From: Paramacrobiotus metropolitanus
Taxonomy: Eukaryota; Tardigrada; Eutardigrada; Parachela; Macrobiotidae
Assembly (NCBI RefSeq): GCF_019649055.1
Contig: NW_026570347.1
Location: 124,001-188,000 of the forward strand
Direction: 5' to 3'
Length of the DNA: 64,000 bases
Under the pieces are notes generated by a model, which saw only the letters and a program-made list of their open reading frames with translations, was not told the DNA's origin and ran no database searches. The translations under genes and the position numbers were made by a program. Position 1 is the first letter of the stretch. Every line of letters begins with the position of its first letter. Shown here one piece after another: positions 37,185 through 47,794 of this stretch.

Positions 37185-38175
37185 ATGGTAGCAATGTCAG
37201 CTTCACGTGGTGTGGGTTATGGATCCGCTGTGCTTAATTTTGCGGTGGTGCTACCGGTGCTGACCGTGACCGTTGCTGCGTTTGGATCTCAAAAATTTAT
37301 GGATGACGTTCAAAATCAGATACAGCAGTCACTGGACACAAATCTCAAAGCCGCTCAGAAGAACTTTGCTACCCATCAGGATAAAATTGGTAAAACAAAG
37401 CTCCTAATTATGTATTTTCCGTTACAACAGATATTTTATGAGTTACATTTGCATTGTGCGAATCCAGTCAGTCGCATTTCGGTATAATGATAAAAAGTAT
37501 AGATACTGTTGTAATTAGTAGGGAAGTACTACTGTATGGACTTTGCCATTAGCTGTGTTTATTTATGTTTTTCAGACAAACTACACGAATCGATATCGAA
37601 AATGAGCGATACGTCCTCATACGGCACCGCACAGCCCAGCAGTGTTTATGTTGACAACGATGGTTATAGCCAACGAGTCTTTGTTTCCGGATCAGCCTCA
37701 GTGGCATCCGATGGTCAAGAAAGTTTCGTAAAAGCAACAGGTATTGCCCATTTATCCACAAAAGAAACTTCTTCCATTAACAATAAAAAACGAATGCAGA
37801 TAGGTAACATCTAACGTGGTACGGTCGCAACACGCAGTTACATATTTCTACCATGCTTTAAAAATCGAAGCATCATTCGTATTTTATTACCGGTCGATGC
37901 CATCTGTGAGCGTATGATTTACGGAATAAGAATTTTCCATTTGGGCGTACAAACATTTTTACTTTAAGAAACTGTCATTATGATTATGGTTTCTCTATTT
38001 ACGTCGATTTATACAAGTTTTACTTATGCTGTCATACTTTATTTCGAACTTGTACTGTTGTTTTCTAGGGTATTCATCTCGCGGACCTTGTACAGTTACG
38101 AAAAAAGAATCAGGCGGCTCAACTTCTGCTGAAGTACACTGCAAAGGAGCATCAAACGTAAAATCAGAATTATAA
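37185..38175 (+). CDS. Small secreted or membrane-anchored protein, unknown
   Basis: Exons 37185-37389, 37576-37740 and 38069-38175 join in phase (1, then 1), 158 residues. A hydrophobic stretch at residues about 16-34 (AVLNFAVVLPVLTVTVAAFG) is a signal sequence or anchor. It is followed by an amphipathic helical stretch (MDDVQNQIQQSLDTNLKAAQ) and then a Ser/Gly/Val-rich domain with two cysteines (GPCTVTK, EVHCKGASN) near the end. No family recognised. The splice sites (GTAAAA/TTCAG, GTATTG/TTCTAG) and the frame change between exons argue that it is a real spliced gene rather than a chance frame. Confidence 0.65.
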
Positions 38176-39093
38176 TTACTGCTTTTGTTCAGTATTCTTT
38201 TACAATTTTAATTGTAAAACTATTTTTTAAACCAAAAACAAAACTTGTAGTTTTAAAAGTCGAGTTGTTGCTTTTATGCATGGATTGCATTGCTTGTGTG
38301 GTTTCGATATTTTCTTTACTTAATGTAGAAATGTTGTATTATGGAGGATTTTAATGTAGACTAAAATTTAAGCTTGTGGATCTGACTGTGAGTGGATATT
38401 ATTATTAGTACTACTTTCTGTCCATTTAGGTGTTAAATTTCTTACTCTTCTAATTCCGGTCAAAAAATAAAAACTTACATTATCTATCTAATAGGGAGTA
38501 AGTGTTGACGCGCGGGTGAAGAATTAATTTTTTATTACGTTAAAATTACGAAAGACATCTTATCTACGAGTATAGGTTTTATAGTAGCTATGCGAATTAT
38601 TCCGAATTTTCAATACGTAATGCACCACCGTAGCTAGAGGAGCTACGCTTACTTAGTTCGTACTATTTAGTTCTTGCACATCTTCATAAAATGATTTGTG
38701 CTAGTACAGAAATACTGCATGAATAAGAATGGAAGGTGTCGCTCACGAATTTTGGAGAAATTATTATACTCGCCGCGGATTCCGAATGCCACTTGTAATA
38801 AAGATAAACTGGCGGGATTATATTGGAGTTCCGGCAATTACTCCGTTTTGTCTTATCTATTTCTGATTACTTAGCAGCGCGTCTTCTATAAGTTGTCCTT
38901 ATTCGGCGCACGACACGTTCTACACGGCGTTCGTATAATCGTCTTCTTGGTTTGCAAACATGTACAGAAATTCGATATTTTGGCAGTAGGAAACAGTCAG
39001 AAAACAGATATTTGAAAGGTCACATGTCATGCTTAAAAGTAATCGATATACACAAAGACGGTTTTACTGAATTTTGTGCACAGCGCCAGGATA
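38176..39093. other. Intergenic, no gene seen
   Basis: AT-rich spacer between two plus-strand genes. AATAAA at 38467 could be a late poly(A) signal of the upstream gene but is almost 300 bp from its stop. Confidence 0.45.
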
Positions 39094-41766
39094 ATGGAGC
39101 ACGCGAACGTCTGGACTGGATCACAGAGAAAAACTTCCACAAGTCGAAAAACGTCTTCTACGGATTCTAGTGCAGCGCACCAGGCAGCGGACAGTGGAGC
39201 CGATAATGTTTTTTTACGGAAATTTTCTTTTGCTAACTATGCACGTCCGGATATACCGGAAGATCACGGAACAGGCATACAGTGAGGACGCATACTTTAC
39301 AATATAATGCCTCTATGGCAGTTTTACTGAGGGAAGAGCAATAATTATCGCCATCTTTAGATTGCCATCCACATTCTCACCGGATTTTCATGACCGCAGT
39401 GCAGTGTTGAAATTGCGATTTAATTATGTGGGCAATACCGGGATGCACTTCTCGGCGCTAGGACTAGGTGAGTTCACTGGGCACATACCGGTAGTGATTT
39501 CCTTTAATACTTATTTAACTGTCGTAACTAAATGTTTTATCAATGTAGGATTGAAAAATTTTTGAATTATACAAAAAATATTGTATCATTCTTACAGACG
39601 GTGAGCTTTTCTGTAAAACTAACAGCAGCATTTAACATAAAAAAATCCATTTAATTGCTACGCGTACTTGACATAGAACGTCGACTTTCGGAAATTTATC
39701 CGATTCAGACGAGCTGAAAGCTATCGACACTGTACATACGGCTTTGAAGTGCGGTATTAATTATATTGCCACTTCACCGTCATACGGAAACGGGGCGGCG
39801 GAAATATTATTAGGAAAAGTAAGTGATAAATTATTTATTAAGTACGTTTTACAAATTACTGTATGTAAATTACTTAAATGACTCAATCCAAAACAACCTT
39901 CGCAGCACACTATACGTGTATAACCAATTGCGACAGGAACAATAATGTTACCAATTTTTTCTCTTTTCCTCGAGTTCAGGCTTTATCTTCCGTTCCGCGC
40001 AAAACGTTTTATATTGGAACAACAGTGGGACGGTACCAAGAGGACATCAGTAAACGATACGATTTCAGTGCAGAGACGGTTTTGCGAAGCGTAGATGAAA
40101 GTTTAGCACGACTTCGTTTGCCCCATGTTGATATCATTCAGGTTGGCATTCATAATCAGCAGTCAAATACTTTGTAATTAGAAGCGTTTGTGTTACGAGA
40201 TTGGTTCTGTAAACGGTATCCTGCGTATTTGTTGGTTGTGTATGCAGAATCAATGAAATAACAACAATAACAAGAAATATACGGTAATTCTATTTCAGAT
40301 ACAGGATGCCGAATTTGCTCCCAATCTCGAAGTGCTATTGAGCGAAACCCTGCCAGCTTTGGAAAAAGTGGTGAACGCGGGAAAAGCAAAATTCATCGGT
40401 AATGTGATTTATTGTTAATATCTACTTACCGCCTTTTTACCTGCACAGCGAATTTGCTTACACATAAGCAATTTTGCTGCATTATCGCTTACAAATCATT
40501 GCATCGTCTTCGGCAGGAATTTCTGGATATCCGGTAAATTTTCTTCAGTAAGTCGTACCCACATGTATTGATTGCCGGATTTGGATGTATAAGTTGATGC
40601 ATGAACTTCTGGCTTAGCTGCAGTTTGGTTACCGTGGTTCACGTTTTTGTCAAGACTACAACACAAATTATATGAAGTTTATACCCTATATGAAGTCGGC
40701 ACTTAACTGGCTTGTTGCAGTTTGCATACACCTTTACAAATTAACGCTTAGCTCATTTGCCAGGGATGTGATATCGCGAAGTAGCGTTCCGCTGGATACA
40801 GTTTTGTCGTACGGCCGGTACGGGCTGTTCAATCGGGATTTGAAAGACATCATCCCGTATTTGAAGGAAGGCGGTGTGGGCATAATAAATTCGGCACCAC
40901 TGGGCATGGGTTTACTGTCTGCCAATGGTCCCGCAAGCTCCCATCCGGCTCCAGAATCGCTGAAAAGGTCAGCGAGGGAAGCTGTTGCTTTTGCCAAGGT
41001 ACATTTCACATAAAGCGGTGCTTTATCGAGAATCCTGGATAACCAACGATTTTCTAATTACTTAAATAGAATTTCTGAGATGTTTTAAATGCCTTTTGTG
41101 ATTGTGGGTAGGAACGCGGCGAAGATCTGGCTAAAATTGCTATGCGATACTGCTACCGAGTCCCGGATGTCTGCACAACTGTGGTCAATATGGACAGGTA
41201 AAATGCCTACGTACAGGGTACATATGTAGTTAGCTTACTGTATTGTTAAATACATTGAATGCACAACGCACGTCTATGATAAAACATTAATTTTCTTTTA
41301 AAAATTGTTGGTATTCCAAATTCTAAATACAGTTATGATAAGTGAAGACTCAGTGGCACAGCAGAACCACAAATACAGTATTCTAAAGTTTGGCATTACA
41401 GACCGGAAACTGTAAGAGAAACCTACGAAACCTGTATACAACCGATGACGGAAAACGAAAATTCTGTGATGCATGAAGTCGTGAAAAGGTAAGTAACAGA
41501 ACTTTGCAAGTAATTAGAGAATACAAGTACGACAGAGTTCATTTTATTCAGTACCTAAACGCAAAGGTATCGCCGAAACACAAAGCCATTCAAAGATCAG
41601 ACTTAAATTTACTATAAATTTTAGATTTTTTCTTCCTTTGGGAAGAACGCACTGGGAAAACATCGAAGTGACAAAATACTGGGAAGCTATGGAGAATGCC
41701 GGGCTGGTGCAACCACGACCTTTATCCGAATCCGAACACGAATTTCACATCCCAGAAACTAATTAA
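39094..41766 (+). CDS. Aldo-keto reductase, L-galactose dehydrogenase-like, copy B (catalytic residues lost)
   Basis: Exons: 39094-39281, 39361-39467, 39677-39818, 39980-40141, 40299-40398, 40517-40547, 40752-40998, 41112-41197, 41402-41488, 41625-41766. It is a paralogue of the copy at 19.3 kb: several exons have the same length and phase (162, 86 and 87 nt), and family segments such as DTVLSYGRYGLFNRD, EFAPNLEVLLSETLPALEKV and FFLPLGRTHWEN are plain. Yet three of four catalytic tetrad positions differ: the Asp of the IDTAPWYG motif is Ala (IATSPSYG), the Lys is Thr (IGTTVGRY) and the His is Gln (IQDAEF); only Tyr stays. Exons 3 and 4 of copy A are fused here, while exon 6 of A is split. The exon 2 to exon 3 join as I place it is off by one base, so that boundary or a base there is wrong. 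Likely a non-enzymatic relative or a slowly decaying gene. Confidence 0.85.
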
Positions 41767-42020
41767 TTTTAATTTACATACCTCAAAACAAATCCACACC
41801 AGTATATCTATGTGTATGTGCTTAATTAGAAGCGCAGCTACAAAATGTTGCGTACAAAGGTAAATACTGTATCAAATAACGGATCAACTGGTTCAAAAAA
41901 GTAACAAGGATAAAAGAAGTAAAAAACGATTTGGCATTAAATAGTATATCACACTCAGAAACAAAGCCGCACCCACTTTGGAAAAGAATGAAATAACAAC
42001 GCTTATGCCCAAAATCTTTT

Positions 42021-45000
42021 CTACGCCTCAGTAGTGTAGTTCAGGGTGGGATGCCAGACGTAGCACATCCAGGAGCGCGGAATGACTTTATCCCAAAAGT
42101 TATCCGTAGTTGGAGGACAATTCAGACGGGCATAGTACTCGGAACCATACAATGTCATCAGAACGCCTTGGCCCAAAAAGATCGACAACCACATTACGAC
42201 ATTCCAAGCATGGGAAGACTTGGTCTTTGTAACAAATACCATCCACACTAAAAATAAACAATAATAATCAGTCATATTTTCTAGATAATTCAATGATTAA
42301 TCTCCTCGTCCTGCGCTTTAGATGTCATACCCCCTGCAAATTTCGTGTAAATACTATCCAGTGTCAGACATTTTTTTCAGTCCCGAACACGGTCTACACA
42401 TTACACTTAACTGCTGTATTTCATGAACTTACCGCCGAAAACAGCAAATAATACAAAGATGACAGGATAGAACATCCTTAGCAGGCAACACATCAAATAT
42501 TCATGAACAACGGCGGACAGAAGGAATGTCACCAACATGGCAGTCGTTCGGTAGGATTGACCGAGGAGCTAATTCCAACAAATACAGCTCAGAAGCAAGA
42601 AAAATAGTAATAAAGAAAAAAAGACTTACGTTGACAATGTCGACATATACGTAACTGTATAACCAGTCGTGTACCACGATATTCCAAGTGCGATAGTAAT
42701 TGGAAAAAGTAGTGCTATTCCACCAGTCTACACACACGAGTATGTGGTGAGAATGTGAACAACAGATAACAGACAAGGTAAATTTTTAAATGAAGTTTAC
42801 CTCGATAAAACAGGCGATCCTAAAAATAGACAATGGCTGATAAGAAATCCACACAATGTATTAAATTAGCTTAGTCAGCTTCGATAAACTGCCTATTTCA
42901 AGAAACTCGGCACATAATTTTTCTGAAATGCTGAAGCCAATTTGTAACTTACCACTGATAATACAAAATTGTTACTTACTAGTTCCCTAAAAGAGTGCTA
43001 AACCGTCACCTTATTTAGGTGCACGAATATGAAACGTTTAGTGGAACCATATTAGTTCTTTTGGTACCATCAACAGGTATTTACCGCAAATCGCAGCATT
43101 TCTCCAAAAGCGTTCATCCATGCATGAAGGAATGCGTAAAAGATCACCATAAAATGCAAAGAGCCCGGTAAAATGGCATCGAAAATGGCCTTCAGAAAAA
43201 CACCCACACTGACATGTTCCTGAAAAGAGAATAACCGCTACGATATCAGAAGGCAACGAATATTCTCAGTAATGCTGTCTTACGCGATTAAAGTTACGAA
43301 ATGCAGGAATGCAAAATCGTATATACACATAGTTGCAGTATAGCACTCCACCCAAAAACTGAGCGAAGTTCTTCAAAACCAAGTTCCATCGGACCGCCTT
43401 AATCCTAAACAAATTACAAATGTAGTCAAAGTCAGAAACTGTTAGCATAATCTGTGTAAAGGGAATAATTTTACACAGATGTTAGCATAATCTGTGTAAA
43501 GGGAATACAGTCAGCAATCATTTTTTAAATGCTACCTTGGATAATTGTCGCGATACACCAGTGTAGGAATATACTGGAAGTACAGGTACCGATGAAAATC
43601 TGGAGCGGGATCAGGATGTTGCGCCACGGTCAGTTTGATCACGTCCGGTATTTTCTCCCGCACAAATGCATGAGTTTTCATCAACATGCGTACCTGTTTC
43701 CCAAACAGCGTTAAAAGTAAGTTAAGAATTCGGCTAATCGGTAGCCATTAGCCAATGCGTACCTGTTCGCCAACAACAATGCCTGCCGACCCGGGTGGAA
43801 GTTCAAAATGCATAATAAACCAGGCGGGTACAACCAAAAATATAAGCAAGTATCCCGTGTAGATTAGCAGCCAAAATTTATCGAACAGATCTGACAAAGT
43901 AAAAAAAAACATTTGCCCGTTGGTTCTAACATTTCATCTTTCAACGTTACAGTTACACTGATTCGGAAATGAACATGGACAGCCTATGCGTACCAATTTG
44001 TTCCGATTTTTGTCGATTTTTCGCCCAAAATGTTATCCCCCAGTATACTACAAAAAGGGTGCTAGCTTGCATAGCTAGCCAAAACATTACTACCGACGGC
44101 AGCTGGGCAAACGCATGAAGCCAGACTTTGTAATCCACACCAATTCTGAAAGTCAGAAAATGAACAGTGAGTGAGCAGTTACAATAAAAATTCAAGTTAC
44201 AACTAATTAAACATAACTGCAGAAGTATATCGTTCGGAAATGAACATGGACAGCCTTTTTCTGACAGTGGAGACACATTTTTGTCGTTAGTGCATCCTTA
44301 GAAATATTATGAATACCCGGTATACCCGAAAGAGCCAAAACAATGATACTTTTCTGTAAGTTTTACTGTACTACTTCGTTTCACGATTCAATTAAGAATG
44401 CTCACTAGAACATCTCTAACGGTCTAAACTTACACCTCGATTACGCCATTCTACATGACAGACACCGATAATCTGAAAAGAACTATCACAAAAGTCCGCA
44501 ACAATCTGGTATCTCAGAAAAGCGATGACCTGACGGTCTGGTCAAAATTTGCAGATTAGCATTTTATCGCTTCTTATCAATACTAAAGGTTACGGCCGTA
44601 GAACCAGGGTACTATACTATTCTTTCACCAGCAAATGCACAAAGAATGTCACATCGTCAAAAATATGCCAAACCAAATTATCACTTACGTTCCATGATCG
44701 AAAATATCGCTGATGATGGTGTTCGCGGCAAAAATGATCAATACGGCGATGAAAATTGACTGGATCGTATTGATGTGTGGAATTTCAAACAGATCTCTGC
44801 AATAAAAATTAAGAGATACACAGCTAGCGTCAAAATGCTTGATAACATACAAACCAACAAAAATCGGTTGGAATTTAAGCCACTTTAAAATTTCCCGTCA
44901 GTTCTCGTTACCGGCCTACGGTCTACCATTACAACAGACAATAAACACAGTGTATTATGTACGATAGCTACTAGTATTAGAATTTCTGTTTCGTATAAAC

Positions 45001-45960
45001 GTGAAACTTCCTATTATTTATTTTTCTACAAAAGCCTGCGTTTCCAGTTTTTTTTAGAAAATATGGTCAACATACGTTAAATACGAGTTTCGCGCTACGA
45101 ATTCCTTGCGCAGCAGTTCCCCGCTTTTATCGCCGCGCCGCATGCCTGGAGAAGCCGTTCCAGTGTAGGCCACATGGTGCACGGCCAGTTCGCTTTTGGG
45201 CACGGCTTCCGAGACAAACTTGTTTATTAGCGTATCCAGCTCTTTATCCACACATTCCAGATATTCCGCCTTCAAGGTCTGCGAGAAAACAATTCAAAAA
45301 ATATTAGCAGGGATTTCCTCTATTTTTAGGAAGTTGAAAAACCAATTCACAACTAACCTCTGCTTTGGCAGTAAGCGTCTGGATCTGGAGATCGCGCACC
45401 ATGTCGTAATTACCAGGCTTTACAGCTACAAAAACATAAACGTAATTTTAGTGCGTATAACGCCTATTTGGACTAAACGAATCTGCTTCAGCTTTAATTC
45501 CCAACGAAAATTTTTGGTAAATAAGCTTGAAATTACTCTCTGTGTCCGAAAAAGCGGAACATTATCTATTCGCCAAATCGTGAGCTCTTGCTGCAGTTCT
45601 AACTAAATTCTGAATTCCATCGAATTTTTTACGACATATAGTTTTTAGCTTTAGAAAGGATCAGACCATTATAAATCAACATCTCCCAGGTTAAAAACCT
45701 GAAACCTGGAGATATAAGATGCACTTACAAAGCACGCCACTGTGGCTTGGTGGATTCGGGCCGACACGAGCGTGCAAATTATCGTCGGAGACCTTGGAAC
45801 CCACGGAGAATTTGATCCCGAACGAATCGGGACTGTGCGACGCATTTTCGGTGACAGGACTGAGTGGAACGTGTTCGGAATCCACCGCATGTCCGTTCAG
45901 CGCTTCATCGGACTCAGGCCGATTGATATTCAAAATGCGCCTTCGTAAATCATCGGCCAT
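42021..45960 (-). CDS. SOAT: Sterol O-acyltransferase, copy 1
   Basis: Thirteen exons in phase: 45729-45960, 45358-45425, 45076-45278, 44689-44796, 43994-44145, 43763-43890, 43536-43693, 43284-43404, 43085-43219, 42801-42819, 42630-42727, 42433-42568, 42021-42247; 594 residues. A polar N-terminal tail ([10 protein letters not shown]) precedes a multi-span MBOAT membrane core. The SOAT subfamily is shown by [19 protein letters not shown] with the next segment [11 protein letters not shown], by the catalytic His in SAVVHEYLM, and by the C-terminus [12 protein letters not shown] then RSWMCYVW. The enzyme esterifies sterol with acyl-CoA at the ER for storage. The FYxDWWN motif begins on a 19-nt microexon. 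DGAT1 is excluded by the YARxxCP and PRSW motifs. It lies tail to tail with reductase B, 254 bp apart. Confidence 0.95.
43441..43507. repeat. Tandem duplication, period 40 bp, with hairpin
   Basis: A 27-bp unit starting GTTAGCATAATCTGTGTAAA is present at 43441-43467 and exactly again at 43481-43507. Between them TTTACACAGAT is the inverse of ATCTGTGTAAA in each unit, so a hairpin can form. Located in intron 7 of SOAT copy 1. Confidence 0.85.
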
Positions 45961-46786
45961 TGTTTTTTCGGGATGTAGATGCGCAGCATCAACCAGTTAC
46001 AGAAAAACGGTTCTTGCAGGCGGTTTAATAATACAAATACTTTTAAGCGAATCAAAGTCAGTAACGCAACAGAGCTCGAAGTTAAATATGTAGATCATAG
46101 AATTTATATTTAGACGGCCAACAAAATTTTCCTAACTGAAAAAATTGAAATTCTGTTTATTGACTGCCGTACGTATGAACATCGCTACTTATCGAAAACA
46201 CGAACAGCTGACGCCCAGTGCACCGAATGCACTTTGGGACCAAAATACGGGCTACCGGGTTGAGCGCACCGGCCTTACCCCCACAATCGAAGTCAGTCAA
46301 GCAGTTGTAATGAGTCATGGTCTCACTTACTGCATTGTATTAATTTTTGTTACGTATTGGTATTTGAAAACTAGAATAATATTCTGTGCTCATGATAATT
46401 TGATAATCTGGTTAGAAAGCTGTGTACTCGTACGGCCATACAGTTACGAAACACTAATATTGTAGATTAATATAAGCGTTCAGGTTCTGCAAGTGTCCAA
46501 ATTCCAACTAATTTCGAAATTAATAATAGTAAGGAATACTTCTCAGTTCTCAGACTAATTTCTTGCTAAAAATAAGACGAACAATAAACAAGCCTACAAA
46601 AGTAAGTCTATACGAACGCATTTACCGCAAATATGGACAAGTTCCCGTAACACTTAGCGCGAAAGCATTTAGCGTGTTTCAGATTTAGGGTTACTGTACA
46701 CTCATCCTCAGATTGTGAAACAGGAAGCCGGTGATTTCTTTTTGTTAATAAAGTACTTGTAATATACTCGTATCCAGCTTTTTTTA
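45961..46786. other. Upstream region of SOAT copy 1, no gene
   Basis: No exon recognised. A plus-strand frame at 46145-46465 has no splice or similarity support. Confidence 0.5.
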
Positions 46787-46794
46787 CCATTTTG

Positions 46795-47404
46795 TAGTGT
46801 TGTGCTACTAAATAAAATTAAATAACGGCCATTTACTTAGTAAAAGTCCGCCTAATATTAAAAGTCTAGTAAATAGTAAGGTTTTGGAAACAAAGTTAGT
46901 AAAAGTAAGCAAATGTGTTGCCGGAATAGTAGAAAGTAAGTAAATATTAAGGTTCAGTGCTGAATAAATGAAGATCTTTACTAAATTATTTACTAATCTG
47001 TTTTATCAGCGTTACGGAAAATTGGCGTGTCAGCCGCCGCCACTCGCAGGTAAAGTGGGTGTGCGCAGTAGTCGGCTGCCAGCCTGCCGCCCTCAAAAGC
47101 AGCAGTATTTACTTTCAGTATGCACCTGTATAGCTCGATTAATGCATAAGAAATTTATCTGCAATTTTCAGCCGTCTTTTGCGCTTTGAAACTAAAAGCA
47201 ATTCGAAACTTTCAATGCTAAATTACATTTATTTAGTAAATTTACTTTAATTTAGTAAGTAAATGTCCTTGGGAAAATTGAAATAAAAAGTAAAAGTAAG
47301 TAAAAGTCCCGAAAAATTTTGAATAGTAAGTAAAAATAAGTAAACTTTCAAAAGCCGATAGTAAAAATAAGTATACTGGCAAGGACTTTTACTACCCAAC
47401 ACTA
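46795..47404. mobile_element. Non-autonomous hAT-type element, 610 bp
   Basis: The left end begins TAGTGTTGTGCTACTAAA and the right end, read in reverse complement, begins TAGTGTTGGGTAGTAAAA. Both ends are flanked by the identical 8-bp direct repeat CCATTTTG (46787-46794 and 47405-47412), the duplication length made by hAT transposases. The inside has no transposase; it is filled with AGTAA/TTACT-rich repeats (for example AGTAAAAGTAAGTAAAAGT near 47288-47308) on both arms plus a GC-richer core near 47020-47100. Confidence 0.85.
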
Positions 47405-47412
47405 CCATTTTG

Positions 47413-47794
47413 GCACATACATTTGGCGTGCAATGATCAAAACACTTATGGCCAAATGATGGCATGCACTCACAATTCAGACGGACAAATACATACGATT
47501 TGGTACCAAGAGTTCTAGTCTAGCCAAAAAAAGTGCACCTATACAGAATAAAGGAATAATACCTTAGAAAAATACCAACAAAAACAATCCAGCTACAATC
47601 TAAGCAAAGTAAATTCAAATACCTAATCATGCATTGACCACCGACACGATTTACGAAAACAACTATTCCATCCGGATATGACCAATCCTTACTATCTTAT
47701 ACGAATAAAAAAATGAAACTTCAGCAGGGCAGTAGACATTTCCACTAGATGGATGACCAAGACGGATGACATGTCCATGCTTTTGGATCAGCCT
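47413..47794. other. 3' flank of the lamin gene
   Basis: Probably holds the lamin 3' untranslated region; no AATAAA found close to the stop. No other gene. Confidence 0.4.

Noticed and set aside
19332-41766. Horizontal transfer of the L-galactose dehydrogenase-like genes from plants or microbes
   Set aside because: Both copies have many spliceosomal introns and local base composition, and similar AKRs occur in other invertebrates; nothing here demands transfer.
42021-45960. DGAT1 rather than sterol acyltransferase
   Set aside because: The YARxNCP plus PRSW C-terminus and the spacing around FYxDWWN are those of SOAT.
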